The position numbers and the translations under genes are program-made. From assembly GCA_026415615.1 (NCBI GenBank), contig JAOAGT010000005.1, positions 185,921 to 249,920 of the forward strand: 64,000 nt of DNA, read 5' to 3'. The notes under the pieces were generated by a model, which worked only from the letters and a program-made list of their open reading frames with translations, was not told where the DNA came from and searched no databases. This document shows, piece by piece, positions 16,548-25,529 of the stretch (position 1 is its first letter; each line of letters starts with the position of its first letter). Source of the DNA: Thermoleophilia bacterium. GTDB taxonomy: Bacteria > Actinomycetota > Thermoleophilia > RBG-16-64-13.

Positions 16548-19226
16548 GCGATACACACGCGGCAAGATACCGCCGTGGCGGTAGTAGTCCACTTCTACCG
16601 GGAAGTCAAGGCGAGCTTTGCAGTTGAGCTCAAGCACTTTCTCCTCCGACCCCGCTCTTTCGCACCGGATCCGCACGACAAGCGAAGCTCCTGGCGTAAG
16701 AGCGTCGCTTAACCCAACCACGTCGACGAGCTCCCTACCGCTTAGCCCTAAACTCTCTACTTCCACCCCAGGCTCAAGCTCAAGCGGTAGAATTCCCATA
16801 CCTACCAGGTTGCTCCGATGGATGCGCTCAAAGCTTTCGGCAATCACCGCCCGCACCCCTAACAAAGCGGGACCTTTGGCCGCCCAGTCACGAGAGCTAC
16901 CAGTGCCGTACTCCTTTCCAGCAAAGATCACGAGCGGAACTTTTTCCGCCTGATACCGCATGGCCGCATCGTAGATGCTCATAAGCTCACCGCTTGGCTG
17001 ATGAACAGTCCATCCGCCCTCGCGCCCAGCAGCTATCAGATTCCGCAGCCGCACGTTGGCAAAGGTTCCCCTCATCAGGACCTCGTGGTTGCCCCGCCTG
17101 GCGCCGTAGCTGTTGAACTCTTCAGGTGGAACGCCCTGCTCGAGCAAGTATCGCCCCGCGGGACTCTGCACGGGTATGGATCCTGCCGGCGAGATATGGT
17201 CAGTGGTGATGGAGTGGCCAAACACCGCCAGTATGCGCGCCCCAAGAATGTCGGCAAGCGGCTCAGGTTCCACTGATAGACCCTTAAAGAAAGGCGGCTC
17301 TTTGATGTAGGTGGAGGTAGGCGACCACGGGAAGAGAACGCCCCGCTCCACTTCCAGGTTTGCCCATGCCTCCGATCCCTGGCCTGCCTGCTTGTAAGCC
17401 TCCACATACATCTCCGGAGCAACATGCTCCAAGGCGGCTGCTAACTCGTCGGGAGTAGGCCACAAGTCGCGGAGGTACACCGGCCGCCCGTCTGCCCGCG
17501 TCCCCAGCGGGTCGTTCTCAAGATCTACGTCCACTGTGCCTGCAAGCGCATAGGCCACCACCAGCGCCGGAGAAGCAAGGTAATTTGCTCTTATCTGCGG
17601 ATGAATTCTCGCCTCAAAGTTACGGTTGCCGCTTATTACCGCCGTAAGTACAAGTCCTTCCTGCTGGGCCGCGGCAGTCAAGCCAGCGGGCAGAGGACCG
17701 CTATTTCCGATGCAAGTGGCACAGCCATAGGCTGCCACATGAAATCCCAGCTCCTCAAGAGGCGAAAGTAGCCCGGCCTCTTTCAAGTAAGCTGTAACCG
17801 CGCGCGAGCCCGGGGCCATGCTGGTCCGTACCCACAGCGGAGGCCGCAGCCCAGCTTCTACCGCCTTGCGGGCTACGATGCCCGCCGCCATCATCAACAC
17901 CGGGTTCGAAGTGTTGGTGCAGCTGGTGATTGAGGCGATAGCCACCGCGCCATCGCGCACTATTTCGCGCCTTGCCCCCAAGTCAACCTTAACCGAGAGG
18001 GGCTCCTCACGCTCAAAAGGCGAACCAGCGAGTTCCTCGCGGAACTTCTCGCGCACTTTTGACAGCACCAACCGGTCTTGCGGACGACGCGGGCCAGCCA
18101 CACTGGGCGCCACTTCCGAAAGGTCAAGTTCCACCACCCAGGAATACTCCGGAGTCTCAGAATCTGCTTCGCGGAAAAGCCCCTGTTCCTGCGCGTAGGC
18201 TTCCACGCGAGCGCAAAGATCAGCGGAACGACCAGTTGCTCTTAGGTAAGAGATCGTATTTGAGTCCACAGGGAAGAACCCGCAGGTGGCTCCGTACTCG
18301 GGAGCCATGTTAGCCACGGTGGCCCGGTCGGGCACGCTTAGGGTTTCAACACCCGGCCCAAAGAATTCCACAAATCGGCCTACTACCCCGACGCCGCGCA
18401 ACACCTCAGTTACTGTAAGGGCCAAATCAGTAGCCGATGCTCGCGGGCTAAGCGCACCCACCAGCCGCACGCCTACAACCTGGGGCACAGCCATAAAGTA
18501 GGGCTCGCCTAGCATCACCGCCTCAGCTTCAATACCTCCCACTCCCCAGCCCAACACGCCTAAGGCGTTTATGGTGGTGGTGTGCGAATCGGTGCCGATC
18601 ACCGTGTCGGGATAGGCCCAGGGCGGCTGACCCTCCACCCTTACCACCTGAGCAAGGTACTCCAGGTTTACCTGATGGCAGATGCCGCTCCCGGGTGGTA
18701 TCACGGTCAGATTGCCGAATTCTTGCTGAGCCCAGCGCAGGAGCAGGTACCGCTCGCGGTTGCGCTGCATTTCTAGCTCCAAGTTGAGGCAGCAAGCTTC
18801 GGGCGAGCCAGTGTAGTCCAAATGTACAGAGTGGTCCACCACCAAGTCGACAGGCACTACCGGCTCGATCTGCGACGGGTCAGCCCCAGCCCGGGAGAAC
18901 GCCGAGCGCAAAGCAGCTAGATCAACAACGCACGGCACGCCGGTAAAGTCCTGGAGAAGGACGCGGGCCGGCGTAAAGGCAAATTCCGGCCCTTCCGGAG
19001 AGGCAGGGTCCCACTTGAGCAGGCGAAGGACGTCTTCCTCCCCCACTATCCCCTGACCACAAAACCGAAGAGCGTTTTCCAAAAGCACCCTGATGGAGTA
19101 CGGAAGCCGCGCGAAAGAAAGCCCGGTCTTCTTAGCCAGGATTCCGAGATGAGCCACGCGACAAGAGTCGCCTGCCAAGTCAACAACGGTGTGCGCACCA
19201 AAGGGGTTGTCGCCCATTCGTCTCAT
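16521..19226 (-). CDS. acnA: Aconitate hydratase A
   Basis: 901 residues, as expected for AcnA/IRP-type aconitase. The 4Fe-4S ligands are in SITSCTNTSNP and YGCATCIGNSGPL; other blocks are VIGTDSHTTTINALG, SYGARRGNHEVLMRGTF and the C-terminal swivel domain with GKEYGTGSSRDWAAKGP. It interconverts citrate and isocitrate. ATG 19226 is shown, but ATG 19217 has a better-spaced AAGGGAGA and may be the true start. It begins 6 bases after leuA on the same strand, so the two are almost certainly co-transcribed. Confidence 0.93.
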   Translation of the reverse strand: MRRMGDNPFGAHTVVDLAGDSCRVAHLGILAKKTGLSFARLPYSIRVLLENALRFCGQGIVGEEDVLRLLKWDPASPEGPEFAFTPARVLLQDFTGVPCVVDLAALRSAFSRAGADPSQIEPVVPVDLVVDHSVHLDYTGSPEACCLNLELEMQRNRERYLLLRWAQQEFGNLTVIPPGSGICHQVNLEYLAQVVRVEGQPPWAYPDTVIGTDSHTTTINALGVLGWGVGGIEAEAVMLGEPYFMAVPQVVGVRLVGALSPRASATDLALTVTEVLRGVGVVGRFVEFFGPGVETLSVPDRATVANMAPEYGATCGFFPVDSNTISYLRATGRSADLCARVEAYAQEQGLFREADSETPEYSWVVELDLSEVAPSVAGPRRPQDRLVLSKVREKFREELAGSPFEREEPLSVKVDLGARREIVRDGAVAIASITSCTNTSNPVLMMAAGIVARKAVEAGLRPPLWVRTSMAPGSRAVTAYLKEAGLLSPLEELGFHVAAYGCATCIGNSGPLPAGLTAAAQQEGLVLTAVISGNRNFEARIHPQIRANYLASPALVVAYALAGTVDVDLENDPLGTRADGRPVYLRDLWPTPDELAAALEHVAPEMYVEAYKQAGQGSEAWANLEVERGVLFPWSPTSTYIKEPPFFKGLSVEPEPLADILGARILAVFGHSITTDHISPAGSIPVQSPAGRYLLEQGVPPEEFNSYGARRGNHEVLMRGTFANVRLRNLIAAGREGGWTVHQPSGELMSIYDAAMRYQAEKVPLVIFAGKEYGTGSSRDWAAKGPALLGVRAVIAESFERIHRSNLVGMGILPLELEPGVEVESLGLSGRELVDVVGLSDALTPGASLVVRIRCERAGSEEKVLELNCKARLDFPVEVDYYRHGGILPRVYRLKLNRVDH

Positions 19227-19232
19227 TCTCCC

Positions 19233-20828
19233 TTACCAGAACACCCGATCAGCTTTTGCCCCTCCAGCTTCTCGACCGATGGCTGCATTGTTCAGGGCCC
19301 TTACATATGCCTTGGCCGAGGCCTCAAGGACGTCAATAGAAACTGCATGCCCCGCGTATCGCCTCCCGTCTACTTCCACCACTACTCGCACTTCGCCCAA
19401 AGAATCCTTGCCCGAGGTGATAGACCGCACCTGGTAATCAAGCAACTTGCCGGACACACCTACAGCGTCGTCAATAGCCGAAAAGATAGATTCCACCGAA
19501 CCGCCCGAGAACGCTTTTCCGGCACAGCGCTGCCGCCCTTCGCCCTCGCGCTTGTGCACAGCCACTTGACTTGAGGGCACTATATGACTGCCAGCCGAAA
19601 CATAGAAATGTTCCAGAGTATAGACGTCCTCGCGCTCCCTAATTTCTTCGCCTACCAGAGCCTCAAGATCAGGGGCAGTGACTTCCTTCTTCTTGTCGGC
19701 GATTTCTTTAAAGCGCCGGAACACCTCATCCAGTTGAGGGCCGTCGATGTGGATGCCCATGGCCGCCAGATGAGCTTTAAGGGCGTGCCTCCCAGAGTGT
19801 TTGCCAAGCACGATGTCAGACTCGGTTAAGCCGATATCTCGAGCGTGCATGATTTCGTAGGTGGTTCGCTCTTTCAGCACACCATCCTGGTGGATCCCAG
19901 ATTCGTGAGCAAAAGCGTTTCTCCCTACGATGGCCTTGTTCGCCTGAACCATCTGGCCAGTAAAGCTCGAAACCATGCGGCTAGTGCGCGCTATCTCGGT
20001 GGTCACTATGCGGCACGGTCGCTGAAGCAGATCGCGGCGCACCACCAAAGCCATGGCTACTTCCTCAAGAGCCGCATTTCCGGCCCGCTCTCCAATTCCG
20101 TTGACGGCCACTTCTACCTGGATTGCTCCCCGCTCCACCGCGGCAAGGGTATTAGCCACCGCCAGCCCAAGATCATCGTGGCAATGGACGCTAAGCGCCA
20201 CCTCGTCTAGCCCGGGCACTTTCTCATAAAGCTGGTCGATAAGAGCAGCGTATTCGCTGGGTAATGCGTAACCGACTGTGTCGGGCACGTTAATCGTGGT
20301 GGCCCCGGCCTCGATAGCCACCGCCAGCACTTGAGCCAGGAAGTCCACGTCCGACCGAGTGGCGTCCATGGCCGAAAACTCTACATCGCCGGGACAAAGC
20401 GACACGCAAAGCTTGACCATATCCCTGGCCGTTTGCAGCACCTCTTCGCGGGTCATACGGATCTGGTGCTTGAGATGGATATCAGAGGTAGAAATGAAAG
20501 TGTGGATGCGCGGCCGCTCCGCCTCCTTGATGGCCTCCCAGCATGTGCGGATATCGCTCTCCGTGCAGCGGGCAAGACCACATATCACCGCGCCTTTAAC
20601 CTCCCGGGCTATGGCCTGAACCGCCGCGAAGTCTCCTGGGCTGCTTGCCGGAAACCCTGCCTCAATCACGTCTACGCCCAGGCGAACCAGCTGGTGAGCA
20701 ATCTCAAGCTTTTCTTGAGCGTTAAGACTGCACCCAGGCGCCTGCTCTCCATCTCTCAACGTGGTGTCAAAGAAAACAACGGGAACGCCAAGATTGCGCC
20801 GTTTGTTGCATGACTGGTCTTTGGACAT
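19233..20828 (-). CDS. leuA: 2-isopropylmalate synthase
   Basis: 531 residues. The HMGL-like barrel begins FFDTTLRDGEQAPGCSL; metal-binding His residues lie in SVHCHDDLGLAVAN and GIGERAGNAALEE; HESGIHQDGVLKERTTYE and LGKHSGRHALK follow; the last 120 residues form the LeuA allosteric dimer domain where leucine normally binds. It condenses acetyl-CoA with 2-oxoisovalerate as first step of leucine synthesis. A homocitrate or citramalate role cannot be fully excluded by eye, but the motifs fit LeuA best. GGAGACGGAGGG precedes the start. No leuB, leuC or leuD in the window. Confidence 0.88.
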   Translation of the reverse strand: MSKDQSCNKRRNLGVPVVFFDTTLRDGEQAPGCSLNAQEKLEIAHQLVRLGVDVIEAGFPASSPGDFAAVQAIAREVKGAVICGLARCTESDIRTCWEAIKEAERPRIHTFISTSDIHLKHQIRMTREEVLQTARDMVKLCVSLCPGDVEFSAMDATRSDVDFLAQVLAVAIEAGATTINVPDTVGYALPSEYAALIDQLYEKVPGLDEVALSVHCHDDLGLAVANTLAAVERGAIQVEVAVNGIGERAGNAALEEVAMALVVRRDLLQRPCRIVTTEIARTSRMVSSFTGQMVQANKAIVGRNAFAHESGIHQDGVLKERTTYEIMHARDIGLTESDIVLGKHSGRHALKAHLAAMGIHIDGPQLDEVFRRFKEIADKKKEVTAPDLEALVGEEIREREDVYTLEHFYVSAGSHIVPSSQVAVHKREGEGRQRCAGKAFSGGSVESIFSAIDDAVGVSGKLLDYQVRSITSGKDSLGEVRVVVEVDGRRYAGHAVSIDVLEASAKAYVRALNNAAIGREAGGAKADRVFW

Positions 20829-20920
20829 GTCCCTCCGTCTCCTTGCTTGGTTTTGGTGTGTTTTTGGTGTTGACCTGATGACTGATCTCTTGCCGGACCT
20901 ATCCGGCCGCCTGGCTTGCT

Positions 20921-20939
20921 CTCCCCCTTAGCGGGGGAG
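20921..20939. other. 7-bp hairpin over the stop codon of the transglutaminase-like gene
   Basis: CTCCCCC and GGGGGAG are perfect complements around the loop TTAGC. The loop holds the TAA stop of the minus-strand gene ending at 20928. There is no T-run on either side, so it is a weak candidate for a terminator or an RNA processing site between that gene and leuA. Confidence 0.4.
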
Positions 20940-21653
20940 CAGGCGTAGGAGGGAACCTAGGATTCGGAGACTGCGACAGAACCTCGTTTGCATGGTGGTC
21001 AGTTTACCAGGCAAACGCCCGAACAGGTATTTGAACCCGTAAGCCATGCGCCCCAGACCACGCCGCTCCCCGTACACAAAGATCACGCTCACCCCGAGTA
21101 GAATGAGCAGTTTTCGAGACGACGGCATCGGTGTCCAATGATAGGCCACCCGCTGCTTAAGAATCGTAAGGAGAGGAAACTTCTCGGGCAGTCTAGTCAG
21201 CCATCCTTTGCCCTCATTTGAAGCAAACGCGGTGGATGGGTCCTCTAGCGCCGTAACCTGCTTGCCGGGGTAGTCAACCCACACGTGGTCAAAGGAATAG
21301 CGGAACGTGAAGGGCATATTCTTGGCTCGCAGAACGCTTGCTATGAGCACTGCCTGCGCTTGACAATCGCCTGCCCAGTCGCGCATGACTTCGCTCACCG
21401 TGGGGAAGTACCATGGCAACCCGTACAAATCCCAAGCTGGCTTCCATGGCACCTTTTCTCTCACAAAATTCTCGACGGCAACATAGTCGTCGGGTAGTGA
21501 GGCAGCTACCTCTCTTGCCGCTTCGGGATCGACGGGAGGATGAAACAATCGCTGCACAGAGGCCACAAAGGGCCGCGGGTTGGGATACACCATCACCCAC
21601 ACCCACAAGGCCGCAAGAGCGACCACCAAAATATGCCGAGCGCTAGACCGCAA
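20928..21653 (-). CDS. Membrane-anchored transglutaminase-like protein
   Basis: 241 residues. One membrane segment at the N-terminus ([15 protein letters not shown]), a transglutaminase/cysteine-protease-like core with Cys in [19 protein letters not shown] and His in [11 protein letters not shown], then a second hydrophobic stretch ([14 protein letters not shown]) and a basic tail. The Cys-His pair, with the Asp of WVDY, fits the transglutaminase-like fold; the reaction could be peptide cleavage or cross-linking on the outer face. Its start overlaps the end of the CoA-transferase B gene by 11 bases, so it is made from the same message, although no functional link is known. Confidence 0.65.
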   Translation of the reverse strand: MRSSARHILVVALAALWVWVMVYPNPRPFVASVQRLFHPPVDPEAAREVAASLPDDYVAVENFVREKVPWKPAWDLYGLPWYFPTVSEVMRDWAGDCQAQAVLIASVLRAKNMPFTFRYSFDHVWVDYPGKQVTALEDPSTAFASNEGKGWLTRLPEKFPLLTILKQRVAYHWTPMPSSRKLLILLGVSVIFVYGERRGLGRMAYGFKYLFGRLPGKLTTMQTRFCRSLRILGSLLRLLPR

Positions 21654-22299
21654 TAGTTTTAAGAGCCTGGCTTACTATGAGCCTCGGCTCGGTGACCCTC
21701 TGCACATCCTCTGCAGTAAGGTCTGGAGCCACTTCCCGCAGCACAAGACCTTCTGGTGTGACTTCGATCACCGCAAGGTCTGTCACGATCAAGTCTACAC
21801 ATTCTTTGCCGGTCAGGGGATAGGTGCACTCCTTGACAATCTTGGGGGCTCCCTCTTTTGTGCAGTGCTCCATCATGACAATCACACGCCTGCCCCCGGT
21901 TACCAAATCGGCGGCTCCCCCCATTCCTCTTACCATCTTGCCGGGTACGGTCCAATTGGCCAGGTCACCTTTCTCAGACACTTGGAGGCCGCCCAGTACA
22001 ACCACGTCCACATGCCCTCCTCTAATCATGGCGAAGGAGTCGGCACTGGAAAAGTAGCTGGCCCCAACTACCTCGGTGACAGTCTCTTTGCCGGCATTAA
22101 TCAGGTCGGGATCCTCTTCACCCTCATAAGGATAGGGTCCAACACCCAAGATGCCGTTCTCGGAATGGAAAAATACCTCTATGCCTGGAGGAACATAGTT
22201 GGTGACCAATGTGGGCATACCAATACCCAGATTGACATAGTCCCCGTCTTTAAACTCCAAAGCCACCCGCTTGGCGATTTGCTCTCGTGTAAGCGCCAT
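21643..22299 (-). CDS. scoB: 3-oxoacid CoA-transferase subunit B
   Basis: 218 residues from ATG 22299, two bases after the stop of subunit A. Family I CoA-transferase beta subunit: [14 protein letters not shown], the catalytic Glu in [41 protein letters not shown] and [13 protein letters not shown]. With subunit A it moves CoA between succinyl- or acetyl-CoA and a 3-oxo or short-chain acid. The precise acid is not readable from sequence. Confidence 0.9.
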   Translation of the reverse strand: MALTREQIAKRVALEFKDGDYVNLGIGMPTLVTNYVPPGIEVFFHSENGILGVGPYPYEGEEDPDLINAGKETVTEVVGASYFSSADSFAMIRGGHVDVVVLGGLQVSEKGDLANWTVPGKMVRGMGGAADLVTGGRRVIVMMEHCTKEGAPKIVKECTYPLTGKECVDLIVTDLAVIEVTPEGLVLREVAPDLTAEDVQRVTEPRLIVSQALKTIAV

Positions 22300-22301
22300 A
22301 A

Positions 22302-22997
22302 TTACCACCGGCGAACCGTGCGTTTTTCAATCCACTTTTCGTACCGCTCGCCCTTTAATATTCGATCCACGTAGATTCCTGGCGTATGCACCTGGTCGGG
22401 ATCTATCTCGCCCGGCTCCACCAGCTCCTCCACTTCGGCGATAACCACTCTGGCAGCAGTTGCCATGACCGGGTTGAAATTGCGCGCCGACTTGCGGTAG
22501 ACAAGGTTTCCGTAGCGGTCGCCCTTCCAAGCTTTAATGAGTGCAAAATCGGCTTGAAGAGCTAGTTCGAGCACATATTCGCGTCCATCAAAAACCCGCG
22601 TCTCCTTGCCTTCGGCGAGCAATGTTCCCACCGCAGTCGGGGTATAGAAGGCCGGAATGCCCGCACCACCGCAGCGAATACGCTCGGCAAGCGTCCCCTG
22701 GGGCACAAGTTCAACCTCCAGCTCCCCGGCTAGCAAGCGGCGCTCAGCATCCTTGTTGTAGCCCAAATAGCTGCAGATCAGTTTGCGCACTTGGCCTGCC
22801 CCAATGAGCAGACCCAACCCCAGCCCCTCAGCGCCACAGTTGTTGCTTATCAGAGTCAGATTCTTGACCCCTTTGGCGTGCAAGGCCCGGATAAGGTTCT
22901 CGGGATTTCCGCACAGCCCGAACCCCCCGCTCATGATCGAAGCGCCGTCCTCGATATCAAACACAGCCGCCTCAGCACTGGGGAATACTTTGTTCAT
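22302..22997 (-). CDS. scoA: 3-oxoacid CoA-transferase subunit A
   Basis: 231 residues with the alpha-subunit pattern: [55 protein letters not shown] and [12 protein letters not shown]. Forms the family I CoA-transferase with the next gene. It is transcribed away from the 2-hydroxyacyl-CoA dehydratase-like genes, with only about 90-130 bases between the start codons, so the two units may share control. Confidence 0.9.
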   Translation of the reverse strand: MNKVFPSAEAAVFDIEDGASIMSGGFGLCGNPENLIRALHAKGVKNLTLISNNCGAEGLGLGLLIGAGQVRKLICSYLGYNKDAERRLLAGELEVELVPQGTLAERIRCGGAGIPAFYTPTAVGTLLAEGKETRVFDGREYVLELALQADFALIKAWKGDRYGNLVYRKSARNFNPVMATAARVVIAEVEELVEPGEIDPDQVHTPGIYVDRILKGERYEKWIEKRTVRRW

Positions 22998-23089
22998 CTG
23001 GCAACCGCCTGTTCACGCACTGGCCGCCTGCTTGCGGAGCAACAGCCTTACTTCACGCCCAAACACGGCAAAATGTATCACGAGCAAGC

Positions 23090-24181
23090 TTGTCATCTTG
23101 GGCTTTGCGTCATAAGCTTTCCGCTACATTGACTCCATACTGCTACTACACCTGCAATCTGGCGCCGCTCGGGCTAATCGCTCGCTGCGGTTGGAAGCCG
23201 CGGTGGTTGGGACTTGAGCTTGAGGGTCCCCCCGCGGGTGTTTCGCTTTCCTTGGCACCTGAGACGTTGTTCGTGCACCCCATGACCTGCCCGTACGTCA
23301 CCCAGCTTCTCGGTCAGGCGGGGAGATTGCTCGGACAGCCCGATATTCATCACGGTGAGGCTGCGGCGAGTCTAAGTACGGCAGCGGCTCTTGCCGCGCC
23401 GCGCATAGTGGTGCCCGGCGGATGCGACGCTATGCGGCGCTTGGGAGATCAGCTGGCATTTCTGTATCCGGAGCGCGTTTTTGTCATGCATGTGCCGCGT
23501 TCCTCCGAACCCGAAGCGATAACCCTCTTGGCACGTGAGCTCGCCCGACTTGAGACGTGGCTTTTCGGGCCAGAGACTAAGCCGGGGGCTGATTCAGAAA
23601 CCAATTCTAACCAAGACATCATCGGAGATCCGCCGGCTGTGAAATACCCAGCAACCCCAAAACCGCGAGGCGTCTTTGTCATTGCTGGGCCGCTCTCGGA
23701 CGCTTCTTTGCTGGAGCTCATACTGCACCTGGGGGCAGATGTGGCTGGTCTTGAGTCTTGCACCTCTCCCGATCGCTGGCAGCCGCTTCTGGAGGCAGGA
23801 AGTACCCTGCCGGAGGCAGGGTGCTCCCTGCCAACCGATGACTCCGGCCATCGTGAGCTAGCCGCCAAGCTGCTGCAGATAGGAATGTGTCCGCGGCGCT
23901 CTACCAGTGACCGACGCGCCTATCTGCGACAAAGGTTGGAAGAAACGCAGGCTTCGTCAGTGATATACGCCAGACAGAGCTTCTGCGACCCCGGCGCGTA
24001 CGACGCCCTGGGGGTAGCGGAGCTTTGCCGTGAAATGGGGCTGCCATATCTAGAGCTCGAGGTGGACTTCCCCTTTGACCCCACTGGGCCCCTGCGGACT
24101 AGGATTGAAGCTTTCCTTGAGGCGCAGCTGCTTGACGAAAGCCTGCTTGATGACGATCTATTCGCCGATGTCGATGTGTAA
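23090..24181 (+). CDS. 2-hydroxyacyl-CoA dehydratase-family subunit (HgdB/FldC type)
   Basis: Up to 363 residues from TTG 23090; TTG 23129 is an alternative closer to the conserved start. The family pattern is present in order: a Cys near the N-terminus (TPYCYYTCNLAPLG), CPYVTQLLG, GGCDAMRRLGDQL and near the end FCDPGAYDALGVAEL with PYLELEVDF. In the 2-hydroxyglutaryl-CoA dehydratase/benzoyl-CoA reductase family three of these cysteines hold a 4Fe-4S cluster that performs radical dehydration or ring reduction. A Gly/Pro/Ser insert at about 235-250 carries a 21-bp tandem duplication. Partner subunit follows 19 bases later. No ATP-dependent activator gene is in the window. Confidence 0.75.
   Translation: MSSWALRHKLSATLTPYCYYTCNLAPLGLIARCGWKPRWLGLELEGPPAGVSLSLAPETLFVHPMTCPYVTQLLGQAGRLLGQPDIHHGEAAASLSTAAALAAPRIVVPGGCDAMRRLGDQLAFLYPERVFVMHVPRSSEPEAITLLARELARLETWLFGPETKPGADSETNSNQDIIGDPPAVKYPATPKPRGVFVIAGPLSDASLLELILHLGADVAGLESCTSPDRWQPLLEAGSTLPEAGCSLPTDDSGHRELAAKLLQIGMCPRRSTSDRRAYLRQRLEETQASSVIYARQSFCDPGAYDALGVAELCREMGLPYLELEVDFPFDPTGPLRTRIEAFLEAQLLDESLLDDDLFADVDV
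23791..23832. repeat. 21-bp imperfect tandem duplication in a coding region
   Basis: Two adjacent 21-base units (23791-23811 and 23812-23832) encode EAGSTLP and EAGCSLP. The period keeps the frame. They lie in a variable loop of the dehydratase-like subunit. Confidence 0.7.
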
Positions 24182-24200
24182 TGCGGATACTGTAAGTTAG

Positions 24201-25442
24201 ATGCCTGGTCTCGACAACATTACCGGCGATTCTCTTTCGGCTTCCTTGGTGCGGGCAGCCTTTCTAGCCCAAACCCGAGTGCGCGCGCTGCAGCACCGCA
24301 CAGCACGCCGCTACATGGACTATCATGCGCTAAGTACTTCTCTGGAACTTTTCAAGCCCGGCGCTATTGTTCCATGGGTGTCCTACCTTTTCCCCACCGA
24401 ACTCTTGACTGCATATGGACTCACACCCCTCATTCCCGAGGTGGCCGCAGCCACTCTCACCGGAAGCGATCTGAGAGAGGCCGTTGACAATGCTCTTACC
24501 CAGCTGCCTTTAGCCCGTGACGTGTGTAGCTACCACCGAACTGCGCTGGCCGCTTTGGAGAGTGATTTACTCCCCGCCCCCAGTTTTTGCCTAGGCACCA
24601 CTCCATTGTGCTTAGGCAAAGAATGCCTGCTTGAGATGCTGGCAGTGCGTTACAACGTGCCATTCCGCGAGATCAAGGTGCCCCTGCCACCCGACGAAGG
24701 AGAAACAGCACCGGAGCTTGTCAACGAGGTAGCTGAGCAACTTCGTGAGCTCCACGAAGAGATCGGCCGGCTTACCGGTCGCAAATCTCAGCTGCGCAAA
24801 GCCATGGTTCTCTCCAACCGCGCCTCCGCCGCCTGGGGCAAAATCATGGCTGATCGGCTTGCCGGACGGCTGGAGCTTGATGGGCGTCGCACCTTCGTCA
24901 TCGTTTTCTTGGGGCAGTTGTTGTGGGGGACCGAGGAGGGTGCCAAGGACTTTGAGCGACTTCTCACCGAACGAGGCCGGCGAGATGTGCTAGTACCACC
25001 TGCGCCCCCAGGCAAGAAAATCAAGAAGCTTCTTTGGCTCCACACTGTGCCCCATCACGAGCAGGGCCTGTTTGAGTTAATCCGCGAACGCGGCGCGGCA
25101 GTGATCTTTGAGGAAATGGGGCAGATGCACATGGACACGATCGACCCGGATGACCCATTCCCCGGGCTTGCGCGCCGGCTGACGGACAATGTGTTCTGGG
25201 GCAGCTCGGCGCGGCGAGCGCGTCTTAATGTAGCCCTGGCTAAGCAGCTGAAAGCTGACGGCGTGGTGCATTTCAACCACTGGGGTTGTAGGCATGGGTT
25301 GGGGTCAGTACCCGTTCTGCAGGCGGCCTTCCGGGAAGCTGGCATACCTTTCCTGGCCATCGACGGAGACGCCCTCGCGCGCGGCGGGCCGGAGCACGAA
25401 AGGTCACGTCAGGCTCTCGAGAGTTTCCTGGAGCTTCTCTAG
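24201..25442 (+). CDS. 2-hydroxyacyl-CoA dehydratase-family subunit (HgdA/FldB type)
   Basis: 413 residues from ATG 24201. It opens like the partner subunits of this family (GAIVPWVSYLFPTELLTAYGLTPL), has DVCSYHR and a Cys-rich stretch FCLGTTPLCLGKEC, PFREIKVPLP, a helical segment, and ends with HFNHWGCRHGLGSVPVLQAAF and GIPFLAIDGDAL, the signature of the larger subunit. It should pair with the preceding gene in an iron-sulfur heterodimer acting on a CoA thioester. Dehydration of a 2-hydroxyacyl-CoA is the best guess; a benzoyl-CoA-reductase-like role cannot be excluded. Confidence 0.75.
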   Translation: MPGLDNITGDSLSASLVRAAFLAQTRVRALQHRTARRYMDYHALSTSLELFKPGAIVPWVSYLFPTELLTAYGLTPLIPEVAAATLTGSDLREAVDNALTQLPLARDVCSYHRTALAALESDLLPAPSFCLGTTPLCLGKECLLEMLAVRYNVPFREIKVPLPPDEGETAPELVNEVAEQLRELHEEIGRLTGRKSQLRKAMVLSNRASAAWGKIMADRLAGRLELDGRRTFVIVFLGQLLWGTEEGAKDFERLLTERGRRDVLVPPAPPGKKIKKLLWLHTVPHHEQGLFELIRERGAAVIFEEMGQMHMDTIDPDDPFPGLARRLTDNVFWGSSARRARLNVALAKQLKADGVVHFNHWGCRHGLGSVPVLQAAFREAGIPFLAIDGDALARGGPEHERSRQALESFLELL

Positions 25443-25529
25443 GGCCATTTTGGTTGAACTCAAGGGTCGGTGTGGCCGATAATTTGACTATGCAGATGTG
25501 CATAGTTCCCATACCAGGGTGTTTTCCAC

